DNA of 64,000 bases from Desulfosarcina widdelii (lineage in GTDB: Bacteria > Desulfobacterota > Desulfobacteria > Desulfobacterales > Desulfosarcinaceae). Position numbers and translations under genes: made by a program. Below the pieces are notes generated by a model. The model did no database searches. It was not told the origin of the DNA and was given only the letters and a program-made list of their open reading frames with translations. The stretch lies in assembly GCF_009688965.1 (NCBI RefSeq), contig NZ_AP021875.1:620001-684000 (forward strand), in the 5' to 3' direction. Positions 24,171-33,809 of the stretch are shown here, in pieces (the stretch's first letter is position 1; every line of letters begins with the position of its first letter).

Positions 24171-27100
24171 ATGTCGGAGCGCCGCTTCCTTTCCACCCTT
24201 CGTTTTTTCCGTCCCAAAGGTGAAATCACCGGTTGCAGGGAAAAAAAGACCAGGGACTCCTGGGCCGAAACGCGATGCGGTCAGCGCGAATGGGAGGATC
24301 TGTACCGCCGCCGCTGGCAGTACGACAAAAAGGTTCGCTCCACCCACGGGGTCAACTGCACCGGATCCTGTTCCTGGGATGTCTACGTCAAGGACGGCAT
24401 CCTGGTGTGGGAAACCCAGGCCACGGATTACCCTGCTTGCGGGGATGGGTATCCCAACCACGAACCCCGGGGCTGCCCCCGGGGCGCCACCTATTCGTGG
24501 TACACCTACAGCCCGGTGCGTTTGAAATATCCGCTGGTCCGATCGAGCCTGATGGGCATGTGGCGCGAGGCCATGGAGCAGTTCGGCGACCCGGTCGCTG
24601 CCTGGGAAAGCATCGTCAACGATGATGACAAGCGCCGACGATATCAGCAGGAACGCGGCAAGGGTGGTTTTATCAGGGTCTCCTGGGACCAGGTCGCAAC
24701 GATGATCTCTGCGGGGCTGATCCATACCATAAAAAAATACGGCCCGGACCGCATTTTCGGGTTTTCCCCCATTCCGGCCATGTCCATGGTGTGCTATGCC
24801 TCGGGTTCCCGTTTCCTGTCGCTGATCGGTGCCTCCATGATCAGCTTCTACGATTGGTACTGCGACCTGCCGCCCGCCTCTCCACAGATCTGGGGCGAAC
24901 AGACCGATGTCCCCGAGAGTGCCGACTGGTTCGAATCCTCCTATTTCATCGTCTGGGGCACCAATTTGCCCATGACGCGCACCCCTGACGCCCACTTCTA
25001 TAGCGAAGCCCGCTACCGCGGTGCCCGGGTGGCGGCGGTGGCTCCCGATTATGCCGAGTACGTCAAGTTCGCCGATACCTGGCTGCCGGCCAAGGCCGGA
25101 ACCGATGCAGCTTTGGCAATGGCCATGAGCCACGTCATCGTCAAGGAGTTCTACATCGACCGTCAGGTTCCCTATTTCATGGAATACGCCAAACATTATA
25201 CCGATCTGCCGTTTGTGGTGGTTCTCAAGGATATGGGTGAGAACAGCGCTCCCGGCCGTTTTCTGCGTGCGGCCGACCTCGATCCGGAAGCCAACAATGC
25301 TCGATGGAAGACTGTGGTGGTCGATGGGAATGACGGCAGCTTGCGGGTGCCCAACGGCAGCATCGGATTTCGCTGGAACGAGGACGGCCGCTGGAACCTG
25401 AACATGAAAGACGACAGCCGGCCGATCGATCCGCTGCTAACCTTCGCCGAACAATCCGAGGGATGGCAGGAGGTTTCCTTTCCGGTATTCGACGCAACCG
25501 GCACCGGGGTTCGAAAGGGCATTGTTCCATTTAAAATGGTTGCCGCCAAAACGGGTCATCTGAAAGTGGCGACGGTTTTCGACCTGATGTGCGCCCAGCT
25601 GGGCGTGCCGTCCAAACACGCTCCCTCGACACCTGCGGACTATCCAACCGACTATACCGATGCCAAACCATACACGCCAGCCTGGCAGGAAACCATCACC
25701 GGCGTACCGGCGGACGATGCCATCCGGGTCGCCCGCGAATTTGCCGACAATGCCGAAAAGACCCGTGGCAAATCGATGATCTTTCTGGGCGCCGGCACCA
25801 ACCACTGGTACCACAGCGACATGATCTACCGCACCATCATCAACCTGGTCACGCTGTGCGGCTGTCAGGGCGTCAACGGCGGCGGCTGGGCCCACTATGT
25901 GGGTCAGGAGAAGGTGAGGCCCCAGGCGGCCTGGTCGCAGGTGGCCTTTGGTTTGGACTGGCGGCGGCCGCCGCGACTGCAAAACGGCACGTCGTTTTAC
26001 TATTTTGCCAGCGACCAGTGGCGCTACGACGGTCAACGGCCCGAAAGCGTCCTGTCACCCCTCTCCGAACGGGCAGCACTGCCCCACATGGCCGACTACA
26101 ATGCCATCGCCGCCCGACTGGGCTGGCTGCCCTCCTATCCGCAGTTTGATCGCAATCCCATCGACCTCATTCACGAAGCCGTGGCCGAGGGCGCCGCCAC
26201 GGATGAACAGATCATTGCCTATGCGGTCGATAAGCTCAAAACGGGTGATTTGCGGTTCGCCGTCGAGGATCCGGACAACCCGGCCAATTTCCCGCGGGTG
26301 CTGTTTCTATGGCGGGCCAATCTGCTGGGGGCCAGCGGCAAGGGCCACGAATATTTTCTCAAGCATCTGCTGGGCACGGAAAGCGCCGTACTCAACACGG
26401 ACAGCGACTTGCGCCCTCAAGAGATCCAATGGCGCGATCCGGCACCGGAGGGCAAGCTCGACCTGTTGGTCACGCTGGAACTGCGCATGTCCACCAGCGC
26501 CATGTACGCCGACATCGCCCTGCCGGCCGCCGGCTGGTACGAGATGCACGATCTGAACACCACCGACATGCACCCGTTCATCCATCCGTTCAACCCGGCC
26601 ATCGATCCGCCCTGGGAGACCCGCACCAACTGGGAACAGTTCAAGACCATCGCCGAGAAATTCTCCCAGATGGCAGCCGATCATTTAGGCGAGGTCAAGG
26701 ACCTAGTAGCCACGCCCCTGATGCACGACAGTCCCGGAGAAATCGCCCAGCCCGACGTTCGGGACTGGCGCAAGGGTGAATGCGAACCGCAGCCGGGCAA
26801 GACCATGCCCAGCCTGACCGTGGTGACCCGCGACTACCCCAATATCTACCGCATGATGACCGCCCTGGGTCCTTTGGCCGCGTCCGCGGGCGTTGGTTCC
26901 AAGGGTATCCTGTGGAAGGCTGAGGAAGAAATCGAGGCGTTGAAAGCTTCATTGGGTTGCGTGACCGACGAGGGCGTCAGCCGGGGACAGCCCACCATGC
27001 AGACCGCCAAGCAAGCCTCCGAAACCATCCTGATGCTGGCCCCGGAAACCAACGGCGAGACTGCGGTCAAGGCCTGGACCGGGCTGGAAAAACGCACCGG

Positions 27101-27869
27101 CCTCTCCCTGAAACACCTGAGCCTGCGCCGCCAGGGCGAGCGATTCCGATTCGACGACCTGACCGCCCAGCCGCGCAAGATTATCACCTCGCCGATCTGG
27201 AGCGGCATCGAATCCGAGGAGCGGCGCTATTCCCCCTTCGTGATCAACATCGAGGAGAAGGTGCCTTTCCGCACCCTCACAGGCCGGGCCCAGTTCTATC
27301 AGGATCATCCGTGGATGCTTGATTTTGGGGAACATCTCCCGGTCTACCGACCGCCCATGGACATGACGAGCATGGAACCGAGCAGCGTTGCCCGCGAACC
27401 TGAACGGGAACTCGTTCTCAACTACCTGACGCCCCACTCCAAATGGTCGATCCACAGCACCTATTCAGACACGCTGACGATGCTGACGCTGTTCCGCGGG
27501 GGTGAGGCCATCTGGATCAACGACGAGGACGCCCGCAAGATAGCGATCAAGGACAACGAATGGCTCGAGTGTTTCAACGCCAATGGGGTCGTGATGGCCA
27601 AGGCCGTGGTGAGCCCGCGAATACCGACGGGCAAAGCGTTCATGTACCACGCCCAGGAGCGGCTGATCAATACGCCGGGGTCGAAGCTGTCCGGCAAACG
27701 CGGCGGCACGCACAACAGCGTGACCCGCATCGTGGTCAAACCCACCCACATGATCGGCGGATACGCCCAGTTGAGCTATGGCTTCAACTATTATGGGCCC
27801 ATCGGGTCCCAGCGTGACGAGACCATTATCGTGCGCAAAGCCGGGGAGGTGAACTGGTATGAAGATTAA
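24171..27869 (+). CDS. narG: Respiratory nitrate reductase alpha subunit NarG
   Basis: A 1232-residue molybdopterin catalytic subunit reducing nitrate to nitrite. The N-terminus carries the NarG [4Fe-4S] FS0 motif with one His and three Cys (HGVNCTGSCSWDVY, later GCPRGATYSWY), preceded by the helix RRRWQYDKKVRSTHG. The Mo-ligand aspartate region reads EQTDVPESADWFESSY, as in known NarG. There is no Tat-type RR signal; the protein starts MSERRFLSTLRFFRPKGE, the usual vestigial form, so the enzyme faces the cytoplasm. The ATG at 24171 is preferred because GGAGGTGCAA precedes it; an upstream in-frame ATG at 24159 lies within that site. It overlaps narH by 11 bp. Confidence 0.96.
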   Translation: MSERRFLSTLRFFRPKGEITGCREKKTRDSWAETRCGQREWEDLYRRRWQYDKKVRSTHGVNCTGSCSWDVYVKDGILVWETQATDYPACGDGYPNHEPRGCPRGATYSWYTYSPVRLKYPLVRSSLMGMWREAMEQFGDPVAAWESIVNDDDKRRRYQQERGKGGFIRVSWDQVATMISAGLIHTIKKYGPDRIFGFSPIPAMSMVCYASGSRFLSLIGASMISFYDWYCDLPPASPQIWGEQTDVPESADWFESSYFIVWGTNLPMTRTPDAHFYSEARYRGARVAAVAPDYAEYVKFADTWLPAKAGTDAALAMAMSHVIVKEFYIDRQVPYFMEYAKHYTDLPFVVVLKDMGENSAPGRFLRAADLDPEANNARWKTVVVDGNDGSLRVPNGSIGFRWNEDGRWNLNMKDDSRPIDPLLTFAEQSEGWQEVSFPVFDATGTGVRKGIVPFKMVAAKTGHLKVATVFDLMCAQLGVPSKHAPSTPADYPTDYTDAKPYTPAWQETITGVPADDAIRVAREFADNAEKTRGKSMIFLGAGTNHWYHSDMIYRTIINLVTLCGCQGVNGGGWAHYVGQEKVRPQAAWSQVAFGLDWRRPPRLQNGTSFYYFASDQWRYDGQRPESVLSPLSERAALPHMADYNAIAARLGWLPSYPQFDRNPIDLIHEAVAEGAATDEQIIAYAVDKLKTGDLRFAVEDPDNPANFPRVLFLWRANLLGASGKGHEYFLKHLLGTESAVLNTDSDLRPQEIQWRDPAPEGKLDLLVTLELRMSTSAMYADIALPAAGWYEMHDLNTTDMHPFIHPFNPAIDPPWETRTNWEQFKTIAEKFSQMAADHLGEVKDLVATPLMHDSPGEIAQPDVRDWRKGECEPQPGKTMPSLTVVTRDYPNIYRMMTALGPLAASAGVGSKGILWKAEEEIEALKASLGCVTDEGVSRGQPTMQTAKQASETILMLAPETNGETAVKAWTGLEKRTGLSLKHLSLRRQGERFRFDDLTAQPRKIITSPIWSGIESEERRYSPFVINIEEKVPFRTLTGRAQFYQDHPWMLDFGEHLPVYRPPMDMTSMEPSSVAREPERELVLNYLTPHSKWSIHSTYSDTLTMLTLFRGGEAIWINDEDARKIAIKDNEWLECFNANGVVMAKAVVSPRIPTGKAFMYHAQERLINTPGSKLSGKRGGTHNSVTRIVVKPTHMIGGYAQLSYGFNYYGPIGSQRDETIIVRKAGEVNWYED

Positions 27870-29280
27870 AGCGCAATATGCCATGGTGTTGAACCTGGAT
27901 AAATGCATCGGCTGCCATACCTGCAGCATTCCCTGCAAGAATGTGTGGACCAATCGCGACGGCGCCGAATACATGTGGTTCAACAACGTGGAATGCAAAC
28001 CCGGCATCGGCTATCCGCAAAAGTGGGAGAACCAGGATATCCACAAGGGCGGCTGGCAGCTGAAAAGAGGACGACTACAGCTCAAAGCCGGCGGACGCCT
28101 GCACAAGGGGATCAATATCTTTCACAACCCCGACCTTCCCACCATCGATGATTATTACGAACCGTGGGATTATGATTATGCAAGACTTATCGACAGCCCC
28201 AAGCGCAGGCACCAGCCGTCCGTGCGTCCTCGCAGCCGCCTGACCGGCGAGCCGATCAACCTCAAGTGGGGACCCAACTGGGAGGACGATCTGGCCGGTC
28301 TGGCCGAAACCGGCGCCGGGGATACCAATTTCAAGAATCTGGAGATCGAGACGTATCTGCAGTTTCGCAACGTGTTCATGTTCTGGTTGCCGCGTCTATG
28401 CGAACACTGTCTCAACCCGGCCTGCGTGGCCTCCTGTCCGTCCGGGGCGCTTTATAAGCGTGAGGAAGACGGCATCGTCCTCGTGGACCAGGAGCGCTGC
28501 CGGGGCTGGCGCTACTGCGTATCCGGCTGCCCGTACAAAAAGGTTTACTTCAACTGGAAGACCGGACGGGCGGAAAAGTGCGTCTTCTGCTATCCGCGCA
28601 TTGAAGCCGGTCTGACTACCCTGTGCGCCCACAGCTGCGTGGGGCGTATCCGTTACGTGGGCGTCCTGCTTTATGATGCTGATCGAATTAGTCCGGCAGT
28701 AAAGGCACCATCCGACCAGGCGGTCTACCCAGCCCACCTGGACATCCTGCTCGATCCCAACGATCCCGAGATCGAACGTGCCGCAACAGCCCAGGGGATC
28801 GCATCGAATGTGCTGGCTGCAGCCAAGCGATCACCGACCTATGCATTGATTAAAGAATGGCGCCTGGCCCTGCCGCTGCATCCCGAATTTCGGACCCTGC
28901 CCATGGTGTGGTATGTGCCGCCGTTGAGTCCGGTCAGCAGCCAGGTAGCGCCTGTTCAGGAATCGGAGACCATCGATCGCCTGCGCATTCCCATGGCCTA
29001 TCTGGCCAACTTGCTCACCGCCGGTGATGAGGTGCCAGTTAGGACGGCGCTTAAACGCCTCTCGGCCGTCCGTCAATATATGCGGACCCAACGGGTGGAA
29101 AAGCGGTCCGATAAATCGCTGCTCGACTCGGTGGGGCTGGACGAAGACACGATCCAAACGATGTATCGTCTGCTGGCGTTGGGGCGACTGGAGGACCGTT
29201 TCGTTCTGCCGACCCGGCCCGTGCAGGATGATGTTAATTACGCCCGGCAGGGATGCTGCGGATTTGGCGACACCGTTTGA
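27859..29280 (+). CDS. narH: Nitrate reductase beta subunit NarH
   Basis: A 473-residue iron-sulfur subunit that carries electrons from NarI haems to NarG. Four cluster motifs are visible: CIGCHTCSIPCKNVW near residue 16, CEHCLNPACVASCPSG near 178, CRGWRYCVSGCPYKK near 213 (where a Trp replaces one Cys, giving the usual [3Fe-4S] cluster), and CVFCYPRIEAG with CAHSCVG near 240. Length and order match NarH. Its start lies inside the end of narG, so translation is coupled. Confidence 0.96.
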   Translation: MKIKAQYAMVLNLDKCIGCHTCSIPCKNVWTNRDGAEYMWFNNVECKPGIGYPQKWENQDIHKGGWQLKRGRLQLKAGGRLHKGINIFHNPDLPTIDDYYEPWDYDYARLIDSPKRRHQPSVRPRSRLTGEPINLKWGPNWEDDLAGLAETGAGDTNFKNLEIETYLQFRNVFMFWLPRLCEHCLNPACVASCPSGALYKREEDGIVLVDQERCRGWRYCVSGCPYKKVYFNWKTGRAEKCVFCYPRIEAGLTTLCAHSCVGRIRYVGVLLYDADRISPAVKAPSDQAVYPAHLDILLDPNDPEIERAATAQGIASNVLAAAKRSPTYALIKEWRLALPLHPEFRTLPMVWYVPPLSPVSSQVAPVQESETIDRLRIPMAYLANLLTAGDEVPVRTALKRLSAVRQYMRTQRVEKRSDKSLLDSVGLDEDTIQTMYRLLALGRLEDRFVLPTRPVQDDVNYARQGCCGFGDTV

Positions 29281-29306
29281 CCGGGCAGGCAAAGGAAGAC
29301 TGTAAA

Positions 29307-29867
29307 ATGAACGATCATTGGACCGATTGGCTGCACCTGCTTTCCGTGTTGCTGAACTATCCCGACGAGAAGCTGTTTGACGGCCTGGATGAGATTGTTT
29401 CCGTCACCGGCCATTCTCTCCCGGCGGACGTCAACTCAGCCATCCAGGCGTTTGTAAACGATCTTAACACCTACAGCCTGATCCAGGTGCAGGAAAGATA
29501 CACGGCAGCCTTCGATATCGATCCGACGATGACCCTGAACATGACCTATCATACGCATGGTGACAATGAAAAGCGAGCCGTTGCCCTGGCTCGCCTGCAG
29601 CACCATTACGAGCAGGCCGGCTGGGAACGCATCACCGGCGAGTTGCCCGATTATCTGCCCATGATGCTGGAGTTTCTCTCGATCTGTCCCGATCCGGTTC
29701 ACACCGAACTGGCCTGGCAATGTCTGCGGGGCATTCGGCCGCTGTTGACCCGTCTGGGAAAAAAAGCTCCGGTCTATGCGGCCTTGTTGCAACCGATTGT
29801 CCGTATTGCCGAAGAACGCGGCGTGCCGGTCGCCAATGGTGAGAATCCCCCCGGAGTGAATGCGTAA
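29307..29867 (+). CDS. narJ: Nitrate reductase assembly chaperone NarJ
   Basis: A 186-residue all-helical TorD/DmsD-type chaperone that inserts the molybdenum cofactor into NarG and holds NarGH until it docks on NarI. The NarJ motif region FDIDPTMTLNMTYHTHGDNE is present, followed by LPDYLPMMLEFLS. The start at 29307 is chosen for family length; GGAAG lies upstream. The frame is open upstream into narH. Confidence 0.93.
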   Translation: MNDHWTDWLHLLSVLLNYPDEKLFDGLDEIVSVTGHSLPADVNSAIQAFVNDLNTYSLIQVQERYTAAFDIDPTMTLNMTYHTHGDNEKRAVALARLQHHYEQAGWERITGELPDYLPMMLEFLSICPDPVHTELAWQCLRGIRPLLTRLGKKAPVYAALLQPIVRIAEERGVPVANGENPPGVNA

Positions 29868-29884
29868 ACCGCAGGAGGAGAACC

Positions 29885-30559
29885 ATGGACTTTTACTATA
29901 CGCTGATTTTCACGGTTTTTCCCTATCTGTGCCTCACCACCTTCGTGGTCGGACATGGTTATCGCTACGTCACCGACCGTTATGGGTGGAACGCTCGCTC
30001 CAGCGAGTTCCTGGAAAAAAAGGCCCTCTTCCCCGGAACGGTTTTATTTCACTGGGGCATCGTGTTCACCTTCCTGGGTCATGCCGGCGGCCTGCTGATT
30101 CCCCAGCGGGTCTTTGATCTTTTCGGCATCGACAGCCAGGCACATCTGACGATCGCCTACTGGAGCGGTTTGGCGGTCGGACTGGCGGCATTTTTCGGTG
30201 TGCTGCTGCTGTTTCGGCGGCGCCTGACGCATCCGCGTATCCAATCGGTCAATCGCACCAACGACACCATCACTATTGGTGCATTGTTCGTTGTGATCAG
30301 CACCGGGTTGTTCAATGTCATATTCGGACATTACAACGTGCTGTATAGCGTCGCTCCGTGGATCCGGGGCATCGTGACATTCACGCCAGATGCCATGTTG
30401 ATGAAAGGTGTTCCGCTCAGCTTTAAAATTCATGTAATTGCGGCTTGGGCGCTGCTCGCCTACTCGCCCTTCAGCCGGTTGATTCATATCTGGAGCTTGC
30501 CGCTGACCTATTTTTTCAGGAGTCACATCCTGTTCCGTCGTCGGGTGCCAAGCCAATAA
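29885..30559 (+). CDS. narI: Nitrate reductase gamma subunit NarI
   Basis: A 224-residue membrane cytochrome b that oxidises quinol and passes electrons to NarH. Five transmembrane helices are visible. The His ligands lie in LFHWGIVFTFLGH (helix 2) and FKIHVIAAWALLAYSPFSRL with H in RLIHIWSLP (helix 5). GCAGGAGG precedes the ATG, and the gene begins 17 bp after narJ. Confidence 0.94.
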   Translation: MDFYYTLIFTVFPYLCLTTFVVGHGYRYVTDRYGWNARSSEFLEKKALFPGTVLFHWGIVFTFLGHAGGLLIPQRVFDLFGIDSQAHLTIAYWSGLAVGLAAFFGVLLLFRRRLTHPRIQSVNRTNDTITIGALFVVISTGLFNVIFGHYNVLYSVAPWIRGIVTFTPDAMLMKGVPLSFKIHVIAAWALLAYSPFSRLIHIWSLPLTYFFRSHILFRRRVPSQ

Positions 30560-30604
30560 AAAACCGGTGGTTTCATCCTGACTGAAACGTGGGGAGGTGC
30601 ACTG

Positions 30605-31918
30605 ATGAATGACAACGTCTGCTATGCCAAATCCAGCCCGCGTGAAGCCTTGACTTGGTCAACAGTAGCCTTTTTCGGGGGTTTTGCAGGTGTATCCGCG
30701 TTTGGTCCGATCATTCCCACCCTCAAGCAAACCATGGCCATGAGTCCCTTGTTGATGGGGCTGTTGGCGGCCAGCCCGGCACTCACCGGATCCTTGTTGA
30801 GGATACCTTTTGGCGCCATGGTGGATCGTAGCGGTGGTAAAAAGCCGATTCTTATCCTCTTGTCCCTGGCCGTTCTCGGCGTTGCCGGAATCACCTTGAT
30901 GTTCGGCCTGTTTCCATCGCCAGCACCTGTTCATTTTCCGTTTTTCCTGCTGTTCGGGATCCTATCTGGCTGTGGAATCGCTGTTTTCTCGGTGGGTATT
31001 CCGGCCGTATCGTACTGGTATCCGCAGAAAGCTCAGGGGTCGGCGCTGGCCATCTATGCAGGACTTGGGAATCTTGCTCCGGGACTGTTTGCCATGTTGT
31101 TGCCATCGATGGTGGTTTGGCTGGGATTTACCGTCTCCTACGTGGCTTGGTTGGGATTCCTGATAATCCTCACTGGGCTGATCTTCAAGTACATGCAGGA
31201 TGCACCCTACTTTCAATACCGGGAAATGGGCATCGACATCGATCCAGAGGCCTTACTTCTTGCTTGTGGAGAAGAACTGCTTCCTTCGGGCAAGGCCATG
31301 GAGTCGATTCGTAAGGCGGGCTCCGACTGGCGTACGTGGATATTGACCTACTTCTACTTCATTACCTTCGGAGGCTTCATCGCCTTGACCGTATGGTTTC
31401 CAACCTACTGGTCGGAGTCGTTCAGCATAGGGCTGGTTCAGGCAGGGATGCTAACCGCCATATATTCCCTGTCGGCCAGCCTGCTTCGCGTCTTGGGCGG
31501 CTATGCCGCGGACCGTATCGGAGGTGAGAAAGTCACGCTGCTATCCTTCGTGGTGATGATAGTTGGCGCCCTGTTAATAGTTCTGTCTAATCAGTCGCTT
31601 AGCGTAGCGGTGGCGGGGATGTTGCTTATGGCTTTAGGCATGGGGTTTGCCAATGCCGCTGTTTTCAAGCTGGTGCCGAAATATATGCCGGCCGCGGTCG
31701 GCGGTGCTGCGGGAATTGTCGGCGGATTGGGTGCATTCGGCGGATTTGTCATACCCCCAGTGATGGGGATATTCGTAAAATACAGCGGCCCTGCTGGATA
31801 TGCCCAGGGATTCAGCGTATTTTTAGGCTTGGCCCTTTTGGCTGTCGGGTTCGTTACTATTTTGAATCTTCAGACACCGATCAGTGAAAAGACCGCCAAC
31901 CCAGCTTCCAACCAATAA
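30605..31918 (+). CDS. narK: Nitrate/nitrite transporter NarK (MFS)
   Basis: A 437-residue MFS protein with twelve transmembrane helices. Family stretches are WSTVAFFGGFAGVSAFGPII, FGAMVDRSGGKKP, and the nitrate-signature-like glycine-rich helices GAALALGN-type (YAGLGNLAPGLFAMLLP) and AAGIVGGLGAFGGFVIPPVM. A central loop of about 45 residues between helices six and seven is longer than in many NarK proteins. It probably exchanges nitrate for nitrite for the adjacent NarGHI. GGGGAGG precedes the ATG. Confidence 0.92.
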   Translation: MNDNVCYAKSSPREALTWSTVAFFGGFAGVSAFGPIIPTLKQTMAMSPLLMGLLAASPALTGSLLRIPFGAMVDRSGGKKPILILLSLAVLGVAGITLMFGLFPSPAPVHFPFFLLFGILSGCGIAVFSVGIPAVSYWYPQKAQGSALAIYAGLGNLAPGLFAMLLPSMVVWLGFTVSYVAWLGFLIILTGLIFKYMQDAPYFQYREMGIDIDPEALLLACGEELLPSGKAMESIRKAGSDWRTWILTYFYFITFGGFIALTVWFPTYWSESFSIGLVQAGMLTAIYSLSASLLRVLGGYAADRIGGEKVTLLSFVVMIVGALLIVLSNQSLSVAVAGMLLMALGMGFANAAVFKLVPKYMPAAVGGAAGIVGGLGAFGGFVIPPVMGIFVKYSGPAGYAQGFSVFLGLALLAVGFVTILNLQTPISEKTANPASNQ

Positions 31919-31960
31919 GCTTGTATTTTAGCTTGAGTGTAAAATCGAAAGGAGTTTATC

Positions 31961-32935
31961 ATGGATATTGCGACACGGTATTTAGGTCTTCATCTAAAAA
32001 GCCCCATTGTTGCCAGCAGTAGCGGATTGACCGATTCGGTTAAGAAGGTGAAAACGCTTGAGGAGTGCGGTGTTGGCGCCGTTGTTCTGAAATCGATATT
32101 TGAAGAAGAGATCCTTTTTGAACATGAAGATATTATGAAGGAGGCCGAAGCGGCAGGTGTGAACCTGGATCAGTTCGATTATTTGGACTTTCAATTAAGA
32201 GGCGAGAAGCTGAATAAATACATTGAGTTGATCAAAGAGTCCAAAGCAGCGACGTCGCTTCCGATCATTGCTAGCATCAATTGCGCCTATTCACACGAGT
32301 GGATCTCTTTTGCCGAGCAGATCCAGGGGGCTGGCGCGGATGCGATCGAGCTCAACATGTTTTTTCTGCCGTCGGATTTTTCCCGGTCCGGTCAGGAACA
32401 GGAAACCATGTACTTCAAGATTATCGAAAAATTGCTCAGCACCGTCTCCATACCGATTGCGCTGAAGATCAGCTACTACTTTTCCAACCTGGGCCAGATG
32501 ATCCAACGGCTGTCGAAGACCGGGGTGTCCGGCCTGGTTCTCTTCAACCGGTTTTTCAGTCCGGATATCGATATCGACAAGCTGACCATCAAATCCTCCT
32601 TTGTCCTCAGCTCGCCGGAGGAGTTGGCCATATCCCTGCGTTGGATTGCCATTATGGCCAACAAGGTCGACTGTGATCTTGCCGCTTCGACGGGGGCCCA
32701 TGATGGTGCCGCCGTGATTAAACAATTGCTTGCCGGGGCTAAAGCCGTTCAAGTGGCGTCCACCCTCTACAAGCATGGGACGGAATATATCCGTGATATG
32801 CACGATACGCTGAACGCGTGGATGGAAAAGCATGGTTACAACAGCCTTGCAGACTTCCGGGGAAAAATGAGCCAGGAAAAAGCGAGCAATCCGGCAGCCT
32901 ATGAACGGGTTCAATTCATGAAATATTTCAATTAA
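31961..32935 (+). CDS. Dihydroorotate-dehydrogenase-like flavoprotein
   Basis: A 324-residue FMN-type TIM-barrel protein of the PyrD-like group that is not the housekeeping enzyme. It opens ATRYLGLHLKSPIVASSSGL, has ASINCAYSHEWISFAEQIQG, ADAIELNMF and PIALKISYYF, and ends with the phosphate-site region GAHDGAAVIKQLLAGAKAVQ. Homologues in anaerobes are often encoded with redox proteins rather than pyrimidine genes; the substrate is unknown. AAAGGAG precedes the ATG. It follows narK by 42 bp and is followed 12 bp later by the twin-CX4C protein, its most likely partner. Confidence 0.85.
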   Translation: MDIATRYLGLHLKSPIVASSSGLTDSVKKVKTLEECGVGAVVLKSIFEEEILFEHEDIMKEAEAAGVNLDQFDYLDFQLRGEKLNKYIELIKESKAATSLPIIASINCAYSHEWISFAEQIQGAGADAIELNMFFLPSDFSRSGQEQETMYFKIIEKLLSTVSIPIALKISYYFSNLGQMIQRLSKTGVSGLVLFNRFFSPDIDIDKLTIKSSFVLSSPEELAISLRWIAIMANKVDCDLAASTGAHDGAAVIKQLLAGAKAVQVASTLYKHGTEYIRDMHDTLNAWMEKHGYNSLADFRGKMSQEKASNPAAYERVQFMKYFN

Positions 32936-32947
32936 AGGAGGCCGGCC

Positions 32948-33187
32948 ATGAACACGCCACCCAATAATGCAAAGCCCAAAAACCGCAATTTCCGATCATC
33001 CATATCCGTATCCAGCAAAGAAGTCTGCCAGGATGAAGCCTGCATCGGCAAAGATGTGAATCCGGCAACCGCAACACCTGCAGAAGCTGCCCACACGGAT
33101 AAAGGCAACCCAAAACGATCTGGGACCAGCATGTCTGTCAGCGGGAAAGAAGCCTGCTCCGAGGAAGCATGCATCGGACAAAAATGA
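32948..33187 (+). CDS. Twin-CX4C small protein A (79 aa)
   Basis: A 79-residue hydrophilic protein with two copies of one motif: SISVSSKEVCQDEACIGK (Cys27, Cys32) and SMSVSGKEACSEEACIGQ (Cys70, Cys75). The consensus is S-[IM]-[ST]-V-x-x-[KR]-x-[VA]-C-x-[DE]-[DE]-A-C-I-G. A second protein of the same length and the same four Cys positions is at 39728. I do not know this family. There is no signal peptide or membrane segment. AAAGGAGG is a strong ribosome-binding site. It sits beside a flavoprotein, and paralogue B sits beside a thioredoxin-reductase-like flavoprotein, so a redox or metal role is plausible. Confidence 0.8.
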   Translation: MNTPPNNAKPKNRNFRSSISVSSKEVCQDEACIGKDVNPATATPAEAAHTDKGNPKRSGTSMSVSGKEACSEEACIGQK

Positions 33188-33260
33188 ACCCGGATAAAAC
33201 AAGCCATTCAGTCACGCTTTGGATTGGAGTTCGCAACCGGAGGGGGGCGACGAAACCGAA

Positions 33261-33563
33261 ATGAGCGTATGGTTTTGCAAGAATCTCGGTGATGCGATGT
33301 TGGCCTTTCAGGGCTTGAGCCGAGTCAAGGATGCCTTTCAGTCGGCATATGCTAACGCCGATTGTCCCGATAACGCGGCGGTTTTCCTTCGTCATGAATC
33401 GGGGCGACTTCATTGTGAAGCCAAGGTTTACTTTTCTCCTGCATCGGCTCATATCGCACAATCACTTGGGACTGAGTCATGCCAGAAACCTGTGAAAGAT
33501 GGCTTGAGCCTGTTGGTGGGGTCTCCTGGCGCCTGGTCGGTGCTATTTCCGGAGGGTGACTGA
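33261..33563 (+). CDS. Conserved hypothetical protein (100 aa)
   Basis: A 100-residue protein starting MSVWFCKNLGDAMLAFQGLS and containing the conserved run VFLRHESGRLHCEAKVYFSP. I recall similar small proteins in other Desulfobacterota without any assigned function. It has three or four cysteines and no membrane segment. A GGAGGGG lies rather far upstream of the ATG at 33261; an in-frame TTG at 33219 would add 14 residues. It follows the twin-CX4C gene on the same strand. Confidence 0.65.
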   Translation: MSVWFCKNLGDAMLAFQGLSRVKDAFQSAYANADCPDNAAVFLRHESGRLHCEAKVYFSPASAHIAQSLGTESCQKPVKDGLSLLVGSPGAWSVLFPEGD

Positions 33564-33639
33564 ACACCGATTGATGATAAGATTACATGTGTTGAGCCTA
33601 TACCACCAAACCCATCGACACAAAAACGATGATACCCTC

Positions 33640-33806
33640 AAACCAATACGACAGGTCTAATTGGTTGAGTACCACCCAATTTTTGCTCTGCGATGAGTGA
33701 GGCCACACCGACGGGAAGAACAGAAAAGATCAGGACCACGGCCAACGGGTTCAAGGCGACGATGGCCAGATTTGCGAAACAGCGGCGGCGCTTGGATGTC
33801 AGAAGG
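33640..33806 (-). pseudogene. Possible fragment of a haem-copper oxidase/NO-reductase C-terminus
   Basis: In one minus-strand frame this stretch encodes a hydrophobic segment, RRRCFANLAIVALNPLAVV then FSVLPVGVASLIAEQ. It resembles the last helices of NorZ in this window (LRLAFWSMNGGLVLMI, SLLPIGLAQTWASIE). No start or upstream part exists, so if real it is a remnant directly after the DsrE-like gene. The match is weak and the call is tentative. Confidence 0.25.
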
Positions 33807-33809
33807 TTC

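Noticed and set aside
24135..25196. Minus-strand open frame (353 codons) opposite narG
   Set aside because: Antisense to the NarG cofactor region; no protein family pattern.
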